A DNA stretch of 60,000 nucleotides, taken from NCBI GenBank assembly GCA_950295325.1, contig OX485805.1, positions 17,473,501 to 17,533,500 on the forward strand, given 5' to 3'. Made by a program: the position numbers and the translations under genes. Below the pieces are notes generated by a model. The model did not search any database, was not told where the DNA came from, and was given only the letters and a program-made list of their open reading frames with translations. The stretch comes from Polytrichum commune (Eukaryota > Streptophyta > Polytrichopsida > Polytrichales > Polytrichaceae). Positions 31,621 through 42,481 of this stretch are shown here, in pieces; the first letter of the stretch is position 1, and every line of letters starts with the position of its first letter.

Positions 31621-33909
31621 AATAAGCTTGAAGGATGAGGAGCTTGTTACTCACGTGTTGTCATTCAAGTCACTATATGCGTAAAGTTTGTGACACCTAC
31701 GGATGGGGAGAGTGAAAACCCTGAACCCAATGATTCATATTTGTTGACAATTTGAACTCTAATTTGGAGTCAGGGGACCGGAATTAGTCTACACAGTTTC
31801 TGGTATTTAGTGTCACGTACACTATGCAATGGGCCTCACATCCTCTGATTGCCAATATGACTAATTGGCAACATAAGTAACTTCTCTCAAGTGAAAAAAT
31901 ATCTGCATCGTGGCATTTAGCATAGCATATTGGGATACTTGAGACGATGGTTTCCGGTTTTAGTATGAAAAGGGAATATATTATTGAACTTATTACTAAT
32001 GGCAAGTGTCATGTGATTACATTTGAGTATGTAAGAGGAAGATATTTTTGAGCATACTAATGTCAAGTGTCGTTTGTGTACACTTAGTCAACTTGTAGAT
32101 CATTGTGCAAAATAAATATACACCTCATAAGACTATTGAACATACTTATGCCATGTTATTAGTAAGCTCACTTGAAAGCCAAGTGTCATGAGGTGACACT
32201 ATTATGCATGTAACACTAAATTTTTTACAAGCTCGAGCATTCAAAAATCTTGAGTTGCTTCCTCATGATGAGATCACTTGGAAAATTGTGTTGAGATCTT
32301 TAGCTCTTGTTTTGTTGGTCCTAAACCAATTGGCTCTTGAAGGACATTTTTGGCTTGTCCTTCTTTGTTTAATACCAATGAGAATATCTCACTGTGGCCA
32401 TAGTGTCTAATTTCCATTTACTCAACATATCGAATGAATTCTTACCAAATATATATTATCAAAACCCTCTAAATTGCAAGTTTGAGCTCTAAGTTTAAGG
32501 GACCTGCTAGGTTGTGCTGCCATAAACAACAATATCTATCCTAACAAATCAACAATTGTGTGTGATTCTACAATATAGGACATAAACTCTTTAAGAGTTA
32601 CAAGAATATTATTGAACTATGATGTCTTGTAACATATTGCCAATGACTAGGCCATCACTAAGATAGAACCACTTGTCACACACACTTTGACAACTACGGT
32701 CCTTTACTGAACCCAATTAAATTATGTGGATTATGGGTAATTACAATATGAGATCAACAATATTAAGATCACATAAATCAAAACATACCTAATATGTATA
32801 GATATGGTCAAGATTCACAAACCTCATTCGACCTTTCCTAGTCACATAAACCCCTCCCCCCCAAAGTGGACAATTTTGATCGTTGGCATTTTGTCTCGTT
32901 CAACCAAGGAGCGATATTTTTAATCTTCAAAATATTACAATTAATGTTGATGTTGAAGTGCGCAATTGCCCACTTTGGAAGAAAGTAAGTGTCGGAATTG
33001 AAGTCACTAGGAGAATTGGGCACTTCTACCTTCTCAAAGAACCATATGTGACACTCTCACGTCATACGGCTATATTCTAGAGATCTTGAGTCTCATCCCC
33101 TCTAACTAATGCAACGCTTAAGTCTTTGAACCAAGAAGGCATCGCATGGATGTCTGAGTGTTTATAATTGGTACAAAGTGAGATTTTTTTTTCTCCGCTT
33201 GAGTTTAAGCTGGTCAGTTTGAACTCGATGCATTCATAATAGGACACCAGTAGCAAGTCTATCGTCCGCAATAGTTCTAAGAACATGGGTGTTGCGCTTC
33301 GCACCCTGTTATCTCAGGTACTCAAGCTCGCCATGCCCGTCCTTTAGACTAATGCCTACCATCTTCAGTGAGTTCTATTTCTCATAACCAAAATGATTAT
33401 CCATGTTCAACGAGTTTACATTCATCCCTAGACATGGGGTATTGTTTCCTTCCCTGACACCCTTATAGTTGTCACATGTAATTTGTGCAAGTGTGTCCGC
33501 ACCCCTGGATGAAACAAGAAGTTTTTTCTCAGAGCAACCCTCCCTAGTTCCAAACCTAAAAATGCGTTTTCCCATATGAGCATTTAGTACACGTACAAGT
33601 CCGGGGAAAAGTTACGAGGTAACCATTTAAGGTATCTCTTTAATCTTAGATAGGTCATTTGTTGGGTTCATGCCTCATTGCTATGCTTACACACCATGCT
33701 ACCCTTCTCCAAAAGCTCCACGGGACCTACTAGTCTTCAGATCGCCCGGAAGGGTTTACCACACAAGGCCCTTGAGAGGACATTGGCTCATGCAAAGGGC
33801 CGTAGCCCAACGAATGTCAGATGCAAAGCTTTGCACCTCATTAAGATCATATTAGCATATTCCCCTAAAGAAAAAATAGCAAAACCCATCAAAGAATTTC
33901 TACATAATA
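31621..33909. other. Region with no recognised gene
   Basis: After the Copia 3' LTR the sequence is AT-rich with no coding phrase, tandem repeat or inverted ends that I can identify on either strand. Short open frames here have no recognisable domains. It may be old degraded repeat. Confidence 0.4.
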
Positions 33910-34507
33910 GAGTTATCCGTTAACTAACCGGGGGTTTGGGATGGAGTTCAACCGGGTGTCATCCATCCGCCCCTAGTTTAGGGAGTAACCGTTAATTGTG
34001 CCAACTCATGGTTGACCAATTAAAGGGGCGGTTGACCCTCCAAAAGATAAGGTGAGGTAAGGGCATGGCCCACGGTGGGCCGCCCGGTTCCCAAGTTTAC
34101 ACCCGTGGTAGGTGGCCACGATTTAGGGGCGGTGTCATAGATAAATACGGTAGATGCCCACGCTTTATGGGTGGCGTCATAATATGACGTCATCACGTGG
34201 GGTGGCTAGACCCAAATATGGGCATTTTAAATTAAATTCCTCATTAGACTTATCCACTAACCCCAATGTAGATTCCAAACCGGGCTAAACCGGGCTCCAA
34301 CTCGACCTGGTCTCAAAACCGTGTCGGGCCCGTTCCAAATGGTAACCCAGGGTCAAACGCGTTTTGACCCTCTCCCACACCCAAAAAGGAGTCTGGGTCC
34401 GCGTTTTTTTTAAGATCGTGCTGACGGGCTGGCTTTTTGTATATCGACGGGTGATTCTCCTAACTCCCCCAACTCAACAGGTGTTTAGGGGGGTTAGCGG
34501 ATAACTC
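33910..34507. mobile_element. Small non-autonomous TIR element
   Basis: The left end GAGTTATCCGTTAACTAACC and the inverted right end GAGTTATCCGCTAACCCCCC form imperfect terminal repeats. Identical TAATA flanks occur at 33905-33909 and 34508-34512. The 598-bp interior is GC-rich compared with its surroundings and has no coding capacity. The superfamily cannot be assigned from a 5-bp duplication. Confidence 0.6.
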
Positions 34508-34939
34508 TAATAGCTTGCGACTAATTCAAATTCTGCTACTGGTAAATCAAAAGGAGCTCGATTAGTTTTTGTTGAACAAGAAACGATAAACATAATAAAT
34601 ACATAAAACAATGGAATGCCAAATCATATATGCTTTCGCACTATTACAATCTCACTAAAATTACAGTATCCTACATGAATTAGTACAGTATTAATAATAA
34701 GACCAATAAAAACTTCATAAGAAACCATTTGAGTTGTAGATTGTAATGCTTCTAAAAAACATATATTTAGAATTACTAGACTAGCCTGCTGTAATAATTC
34801 CATAAACTTCTAGAGAAGATATAGCGAATAGATAAAGTATACCTACATTTAGATCCGACGATACTACAGTATAGCATAATCAAAAGTAGGAGTCGGAGAT
34901 TTCCCCACCCTCCGAACCATATGTGACAGTTTCCTGTTA

Positions 34940-35356
34940 GAGCGTCCCCACCAGACCGGGCATAGGGCATGCCAACGCCAAAAATGGGGCATCCCGGGTT
35001 CTTAGGTGGCGGTACCGGCATAAATTGAGCCCCACCAATGTCCGGTCCGGCATAATTTAGAACCGGCCCGGGTATAGTAAGGGCCTTCCCCCGCCATAAA
35101 TGGTTCATATGGCGGCCCTCCTCCGGCCCGCCAAGAGATTACTTTAATATCAGATACTCCGATATCCTACTTTATCCCATGTCAGATAATAAGTGTCGTT
35201 GTCTTACTGATTACTTCCTAATTATACCGGGGGTATGCCTAGGCTTTGGTGGGCTCTGACTCAAGATGAGCTGCCCCGCCCAAGATGGAGGGCTCCCCAA
35301 AGGTATAAAATATTATATACTCTATTTGGCGTGTACCCGGTCTGGTGGGGACGCTT
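34940..35356. mobile_element. Tourist-like MITE
   Basis: Inverted ends GAGCGTCCCCACCAGACCGG and CCGGTCTGGTGGGGACGCTT bound a 417-bp non-coding unit. A TTA lies on each side (34937-34939 and 35357-35359), which is the three-base target of PIF/Harbinger elements. The GGGACGC-type end also fits that group. Confidence 0.65.
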
Positions 35357-35713
35357 TTATAAAGTTGTCCCGCCACTGAATCATTAAATCGTGTCAAAAT
35401 AAAATTACATGAGACCTTTATTCAATGAGATTGTAGCAGCATTTCAGTGCATGCGATGACAAATCCATCCTCTCGGGAGAGTTAAAGCGTCGTTCACTTC
35501 CCTCACATTTGTGACAAGGAAAGGGCCTCACACTCTGCCATTGAATTATGACTGTCGCCCTTGAGTACTTGACTTGGTTGCTTTCCTTCCCCACTTAATT
35601 ACTACAGCCACTCCGTCGACCCTCTCCCTAGAGAGTAGGATCCCGTGATTGCGAATTCAACTTTCTTTCACTGTTTTCTCACTTTGACTTGCTGTTCGAG
35701 CTCAACCCCTGTA

Positions 35714-37025
35714 CAGTCTAACCTCGTTAGTACGACACTCGTTAAGACGTCACCCTCGATATTACGACACATTTTTGCGCGACCAAACTTCTTAGTTCAA
35801 AACTCCCTCTTTTAGACGACTATGACACTCGATAATACGACACTTAGAGCGTGCATTTTGTCATATTAAAGAGGGAATAAATGCTAAAATTCCTTTCATC
35901 CATGATATGTACATCTAGAATACATCCATTTTCACTTGGGAACTACTTGAGAACTTCACTTATCATTGGGAACTTAATGATAATTAGGGTTACAAGTGTA
36001 GAATGGACTTGGTTTAGGGTTAGAGGGGCCTCCTCCCTAGTATGTTGCCTCTTGTGCACTCTCTTGCATTCTTGAAGTTTCCAATTCAATCTTCTACAAT
36101 CTCCAATTCAATCTTGCAGTACTCCAGACTAGTCTCGCAGAATCTCGCAGAATCAAAATTCAATACAAGAAGAAACTTTTGCAGTGGGTTTTGTCACAAT
36201 ATGATGATGCTACATTGAAGGACTTAAGGAAGGTGATGCCCAATATCAGACAAGCTATCATGTGGAGTTATGAAGTATGGAGTGAGTTGGATGCACAAAT
36301 AGTCAGGAATTGTTGGAGGATGGCGCGTATATTACCTGCAACATGGAATGCCGATTTTGCCTTAGTTGATGAAAGGGAGAAGAATAGAATGCGAGAAGAA
36401 TCAGATGAACTTGGTGCTCTGATTTCAAAATTGCGATTGGGTGATGATGAGATGTCTATCAAGACTTATATTCAGATGGAAGGGGAAGAGATTACTGAGC
36501 TAGAATTGACAACTGATGAGTTGGTGGATGCCGCTTTGGGAGTCAATCATGCACAAGGCTTTGACCTTAATGTTGATTTGCATTCAGTAGATGTGGATGA
36601 TGTTGCTCTACCTACAGTAAAGCTTAGTGATGCTAAACATCATGCATCATTGTTGTCTAATTTCTTATTAGACAACTCTTTACATTTTGGTGTTAATGAA
36701 ATTATTAGTTTTCAAAAGCTAGTAGGGAATTTAGAGAAGATGATAGTTGCTAACTTAGGTAGGCAACATCAGAGATCTTTGAACTCTTATTTCAAGAGTT
36801 CTTGAGAATTTTTGTATTTGTTTGGAGTTATAAGTTATTATTTCATACACTTCCTAAACCCTAAACTCAATGTATATGGTTTGAATCTCATATTTCTTAT
36901 GTTTTTGTATTCCCTCGATAGTACGACAATTTTAGGCCATTTGTCATATTAACGAGAAGACGACACCTCGACAATACGACATTTTTTGCGTTTCCCAAAG
37001 GTGTCATACTAAAGAGGGAGAACAG
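35714..37025 (+). mobile_element. Pogo/Tigger-type Tc1-mariner element, internally decayed
   Basis: The left end CAGTCTAACCTCGTTAGTACG and inverted right end CTGTTCTCCCTCTTTAGTATG resemble pogo/Tigger ends (CAGT...CCTCG..A). TA dinucleotides flank both sides (35712-35713 and 37026-37027). Repeated ACGACA and CGATA words lie inside each end. The interior carries one transposase fragment on the plus strand, so the element is non-autonomous. Confidence 0.8.
36179..36805 (+). pseudogene. C-terminal part of a pogo-like (DDE_1) transposase
   Basis: The 208-residue frame encodes LKDLRKVMPNIRQAIMWSYE followed by AQIVRNCWRMARILP. This is the C-terminal helical region of Tigger/pogo transposases, where an I-x-x-A-W-x-x-V pattern precedes T-I-x-N-C-W-x-x-A/T. 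The DDE catalytic core and N-terminal CENP-B/HTH domains are absent, so only the tail remains. The C-terminal part is acidic and may belong to the same family. The Met at the start is probably not the original start. Confidence 0.65.
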
Positions 37026-37519
37026 TACAAGTAAATGAGATCTACTTTAGAACTTGTTCTCCCCATGAGCTTGTGATTCATTCATTCCAACTTGATTGCT
37101 CTTGATCGGTAACATGGACACAGAATCTTGTGCTAATTTCCTAGTCAAATTTATCAAAGACCGATGCCCCGATCACACCAAAATTTCCATTTGGTTCTAG
37201 CCGTGAAATTATTGGGGATTATGTTGAAAAATAGATGTTGTCCCACCACTTTTCACACTATTACAGCATGAGATGCCAACGGATGATGTCCCATGAATAA
37301 TGCCCGTATTTTTTTGGGGGGCAAACACAGGAGGCGTGTGGCCACCTGACCGGTTTTGCTGTTGTAAAGCTCATGTTTTCATAGAGTTGATTACATTTTT
37401 AGCTGAGGTCATGCTGGCAAGTGTCCAGCTCATATACACATATCTTTGTCAACCGATCAAGTGGCTACTATGGCAACTGGCAAGCATCACCAAAGTTCCA
37501 AGAATTCGCAGTATTATTT

Positions 37520-38514
37520 GGGGGACGTTAAGTACCCCCCCACGAACTAATAGGGATTCCATATTCGGGCGGGGGCAGCCCTCCCACGAAATTTTTGGCC
37601 CCGCCCGGATTTTTTCCAAACCCGCCCGAAAATAGCTGCCCGCCCCGCCTGAAAACGAAAACGAAAAAAACATTGCTCTTCCATTCTTGAAGGCCGCTTG
37701 ACTACAAATCCCATATTGAGTGCACTTCACCTTCAAGGTCTCAAATCCAATATATATGTGCACTTCCACCTAGTAAATAAGGCATTAAATGGGATTTCAT
37801 TCCGGAAGTGAAACCATCAACCAAGAATGTAATTAACTTGGAAGTCAAAAAATTAGAAAATCCTCATCAACATTGAGGTTATAATTTCAGTAATTACAAT
37901 ACTCAATTTTTATATCCAGTAAGCCTAATTAACCCTAAAATTTAATTAATGGAATTAACTCCAATTAAATCCGGTAATTAAAATAATTGATTAATTAGTT
38001 CCATTAAGTATATTTTATAAATAAGTGTGTATGAATATTCTTGAAAGTAGCCAGAATTATCTAAAATATTATAAAATATACATACCACATCAGCACACTA
38101 AATTTAAGTGTCATTTAAGAATGACGAAGACAATTTCAAATGGTAAGTCATAAAAATTATAACCTCAATGTTGATGAGGATTTTCTAATTTTTTGACTTC
38201 CAAGTTAATTACATTCTTGGTTGATGGTTTCACTTCCGGAATGAAATCCCATTTAATGCCTTATTTACTAGGTGGAAGTGCACATATATATTGGATTTGA
38301 GACCTTGAAGGTGAAGTGCACTCAATATGGGATTTGTAGTCAAGCGGCCTTCAAGAATGGAAGAGCAATGTTTTTTTCGTTTTCGGGCGGGGCGGGCAGC
38401 TATTTTCGGGCGGGTTTGGAAAAAATCCGGGCGGGGCCAGAAATTTCGTGGGAGGGCTGCCCCCGCCCGAATATGGAATCCCTATTAGTTCGTGGGGGGT
38501 ACTTAACGTCCCCC
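37520..38514. mobile_element. Foldback element, family A, copy 2 (995 bp)
   Basis: Left end GGGGGACGTTAAGTACCCCC and right end its exact inverse bound a nearly complete palindrome whose arms meet near 38000. A perfect 9-bp target duplication, GTATTATTT, flanks it (37511-37519 and 38515-38523). The arms share the GGGCGGGG/CCCGCCCG block and the CATTCTTGAAGGCCGCTTGA word with the element at 10318-12746. It has no nested insert and shows the empty structure of the family. The 9-bp duplication points to a MULE-type mobiliser. Confidence 0.92.
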
Positions 38515-38523
38515 GTATTATTT

Positions 38524-39305
38524 CTCACTCTCTACAAGTTGATCGTTTGATTCCCTCAACCTCAGCAGATCAACCTAATTTGCGGATCGGTTCCTATTTC
38601 CAGGAGCTGTTTTTGAACTCCATGCTATTGATTCCCTCTCATCACTTGACCTTCTTCGAACCAGGGGTATGCTAAGGGCCACTTTCACACACGAGCCAAG
38701 AGCTGTGACCGTGAAATTGTGAGAGCCCAAAAGAAAGTGTCAAAAGGCCGTCCCAACACATCTCCGACATCATGTCGTGTGGTCATGGATCCTCATGTGT
38801 AGTGTGAAGTCATATGTGACCGGGCTCTCAACCAAATGCTATTTCAATGAATTTTTATTCCTTCGGGTCCTCGCACATGATAAAATAGAATAAACCAACG
38901 GTTATGAGCGTTCGGAGTGGAATGGTCTCCCGGTTTTGTGTTAGGCCTACCTCCAAGAGGTGGTTTTTGAAAATAGTCCAAGTGACCATGAAACAAGGTC
39001 CATTCGATGCCATGTAGGAATCCATGTAGACTTTACATCCATCTTGCATTCACATACTCTGTTGGTCCCTCAAGCGTAGTGTGAAGCGAACTTGGACCAG
39101 CTCCGCCTTTTCCACCAATGAGAGTGCATGAAGCGAATTGGTCACGGGCTCTTAGTCTCGTGTGCGAAGTGTCCCTAAGGTGGATTGGTCTTGATTGGTT
39201 ACATTTTTCTGACTAACCCACTTCTCATAGGATATGAACTGAGCAATGAAATGAAATTGATTTCAAGCTCCATGAAACTAAATGGCTTATGGGACTAAAA
39301 GTACA
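38524..39305. other. No recognised gene
   Basis: Nothing with a recognisable domain or repeat structure is seen here. It is adjacent to a degraded LINE and may be part of its flank. Confidence 0.35.
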
Positions 39306-39680
39306 TCAAGACGGTGTCAAATTGGCTGGATCCATGAAGTGGCATAGTGCAATAACCTCCATGAGGTAGAGACTAATGTCAACTTGATGATTTCTTTGAA
39401 AGAAAGACTTGATCCTCTCTAATGCTACCTTCTCAAATAGTGATTGGAACTTATCTCTAATGGAGTTATACATGGGACATTCGATGGCATGTTTATAATT
39501 TGCCGAACAAGTCACCTCCCCAAATTTCAATGGCATATGTCAAAGTTGGGAGCACCAAAGCCTTAAGGTGCCCATCAAGACATTCTTTTTGAAATTTTAT
39601 GCCTTTTACTTATTGGTTGGAAGTGTCCATGTGAGTAGAAATCAATCCCAAGATATTTGTATTCACGAGTTATCTTAAAT
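39306..39680 (-). pseudogene. LINE reverse transcriptase C-terminal remnant
   Basis: On the minus strand, frames in series give YKYLGIDFYSHGHF, ALVLPTLTYAIEIWGGDL and HAIECPMYNSIRDKF. This is the standard order of the segment following the LINE polymerase domain, ending at the zinc-finger-like CP-x-Y-x-x-IR motif. At least two frame changes separate the blocks. It is a dead fragment. Confidence 0.65.
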
Positions 39681-40374
39681 TGGACTGTGCAATAAGTACT
39701 ACATAAATGGTTAGCGAACCTAGGTCGAGGTTGTAGCCACTTTTCTCACGATTTTTGGACCTCGTATGAATATCTTATTCATTATCAAATTGAATATTCT
39801 TGTGCTCCTTAAACGGTCATATTAGCCCCCCCCCAAAAACAAAATTATATTCACTATTGAGCTTAGAATGGTTATCACATTTTAAGCACTCAATCCAATG
39901 TCTTTTAAACATATATTTTTTGGGTATTTGTTCTTGGAGCCACACCAAACCACATACCACTCAAATATATTTGTCCTAATTATAAAACTTTGTAACCAAA
40001 TAAGGGGTGTCTATCTTAACTACTAAAGGACAATGTGTGAAAGCTCTCACATTTAAGGAAAATTTTCACAATTTAGAGCCAAGGTCAGTGTGTCAATTGT
40101 GGTAAACATTTAGGAATAAAAAACCCAATCCTAAGTGTACATTTCGATTATTGAGATTGATGTCATTCTCCACATGTTGTCATAATTGGTCAAGTGCCAA
40201 ATGCATCGCAAGAAAAGAAAAAATTACGCCCACACATTGTACCGGCATGAATGTGAGCCCGTTATCCAAATGCTTAACACGGTGAACCATGTTGTAGCAT
40301 GAGGAGTTATGCATCTTTTGGGAGGTGGGCTCTATTAGTTAAAAGTTTTGATCCCATTTTAGGGTGGTGTGACA

Positions 40375-40740
40375 GTGGTTTGTTTATTGTCAAGTTTCCT
40401 TTTGTTAAGTACAAGGTAAGTAAGGTATATAATGGCATTTTGATGTATGTTTTTCATTAGACTTTTGATGTTTGTCTTTGGGATTTTGAGGTCAATTAGT
40501 TTTTCAATGGATTGTTCGTGTATAGCTCCTCTTACTCCTGATGTGATAGTGATAAGGGGGTTTGTTTTCCAGCCTTTGTTTTGTATAGTATTAATTAGTG
40601 AGTTGTATTTTGCGTGTTTTTATGTAAGGGCTTGTTCGGGGAATCTGTCGTGGCAGTATGTGAATTCAATGAATTGTATTGTGTGTGTGTGAAGGTAATA
40701 ATGGAGTTGGGGTGTGGTTTGGGGCACCTAGTATGCAGAG
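40375..40740 (-). pseudogene. LINE ORF remnant (3' region)
   Basis: The minus strand reads KGWKTNPLITITSGVRGAIH followed by EQSIEKLIDLKIPK and YLTYLVLNKRKLDNKQ, preceded by an in-frame stop within RFPEQALT. I associate this phrase set with the C-terminal region of plant LINE polyproteins, from memory of the family rather than a search. It is probably a separate fragment from the LINE at 39306, because the order does not fit one element. Confidence 0.45.
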
Positions 40741-41203
40741 GATATCTGGTCTTAGGGCCGGTTTACACTATGGACCATGAAGTTGGACCAGGGCTCTGCA
40801 GGGCAGCTGATTGGCTGTTGAAGTTCTCCCGGGACAACTTCGGTTTACACTAAGGGAAAAATGGCAGAGGGACTGTGGAGGACGAGGTCCCCAAAATATA
40901 AATTTTAAGGCATAATAAATGCACTGACATGGTCCAACGGGTTTTGCGGTGATAAAGGCAAGAGAGGTGGTCTGGTAGGGAAAGGCAAGGGCCCATGTCA
41001 AAGAAATACCATTTCAATAAATTTTTAATGAACCTACCTTTTATGTGCCTTAAGTACATCATAGCCCACGAGACATATTAGAACTACCTTGCCCTACCCC
41101 TTAAACCGGCTCACATGTGTTTCACCAAACAACGTGGGATATCTAGATCTCAAGAATTCAAGTGCATGTTTGTTTTTTTGGTCTACCAAATGCAATATTT
41201 CGA

Positions 41204-41278
41204 ATTTTGGGGCTTGTAGTATACCATTGGAAAGGTCTTAAAAATACCTTTCCAACGGTATATTACACACCCCAAAAT
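41204..41278. repeat. Perfect-looking hairpin, about 33-bp arms
   Basis: The left arm starts ATTTTGGGGCTTGTAGTATA and the right arm ends with the near-inverse ACACACCCCAAAAT. Between them are GGAAAGGT and ACCTTTCC with a loop of about 9 bp. Only three or four mismatches occur. It could be a tiny MITE remnant or a precursor-like stem. No target duplication was found. Neighbouring sequence (40750, 40841, 41741) repeats the word CGGTTTACAC in direct orientation. Confidence 0.7.
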
Positions 41279-42481
41279 GTTTACAAAATACAGTTGAAAA
41301 ACAAAAAACAAAAATTTGTAGTGGTTTAGTGACTGTAGATCAGGGTAGTCAAAAGAAGTGCAATGGGAAATCTTCTAACACTAATTATCAAAGAATTGAA
41401 AATTATTGTTGAGCAAGGTAGGGTGGTAACAACATTAAATATAATCAAAAACTAAATATCCTATTTAGTGTAGTGACAACAAAAGGTACATGTCACATGT
41501 AAATTACATTGAGCATGTACAAATTAAATTGCTCATTTTTTTTTTGTAAAAATTGTTGTGAAAAGATTTGCAAGCCATATCTTTGACACATTTAACAAGA
41601 AGTGAAGACAAGTGAAGCCCAAGAGAAGACAAGGAATGATCAAACTTTATTTTTTTTCAAATTTGTCCTTTTTGGGCATGTATTAAAAAATTCAACACCT
41701 TCACTTTTTGGTGTGTGGTCATTCTTCTTGGTCCACATTCGGTTTACACCTAGTGAGGGGCCCAAGACTCTCAAAACTATTTTTTTATGAAGTCAGACCA
41801 TGGAAGTCGGACCATTAACAAAAGGCCATAACACTATATTCGTTAATCGGAGACTTTTGAAAGTCTCAAAATAAAATATGCCCATGGTTTGGGATGCCAA
41901 TATTGTGGGCATACGGAATATTGGGAACATCAAGAACATGACGATTTAAAATTTCGCACGTAAAGCATATTCTTATTACTAAAAATAAGGAATTTCATTT
42001 AAAATGAAAATGTGAGCTCCTTGTGGAAAATAACAATCGACTCTAAAAAAACAAATGGTTTATGTCATTATAGAGTTTGGGGTGCACATCCCATAAGTAA
42101 GGCTCTTATGAATTTGGATGGCACATCCCAAACGTATACCACAATGGAGTGTGACAAGTCCACTAAGTCTAATAAAAACCAAGTCTACTAAGCACCCATG
42201 TTTTTCGCCATTAACTCCCACCTAATATGTTATGTTTACACATCTCCATCTTTTGCTTCATATCCATTCTCAGCGTCATTCACCGCAGTTGCAATACGTG
42301 CCAAGTTGTCTTTGGCAAAATCTATATGTTTTTGGGGGATGGTCATTGTTTCTATTTTGGAACCTTTCCGCGGCTTCCAAGCACAAAGTATAGTATCTGT
42401 GTTTATCCAAACCGGTGTGTACGCTTCTAGTTGATTGTTGCTAAATGGTTTCCTATTGCAGATAGCGATGAGGACCTTGAG
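41279..42481. other. Non-coding flank of the DUF7869-type element
   Basis: At 41830 a CACTATATTCGTTAATCGGAG word matches the end of the MITE in the kinase intron, but no partner end is visible. The rest is AT-rich. It may include the 3' end of the DUF7869 transposon, whose termini I could not define. Confidence 0.4.

Noticed and set aside
33670-33923. Two overlapping open frames near 33.7 kb as a gene
   Set aside because: No domain, no partner exons and no conserved phrase could be seen.
40743-41815. A TIR transposon bounded by CGGTTTACAC and GGACCATGAAG-like words
   Set aside because: The words are in direct, not inverted, orientation and no flanking target duplication was found.
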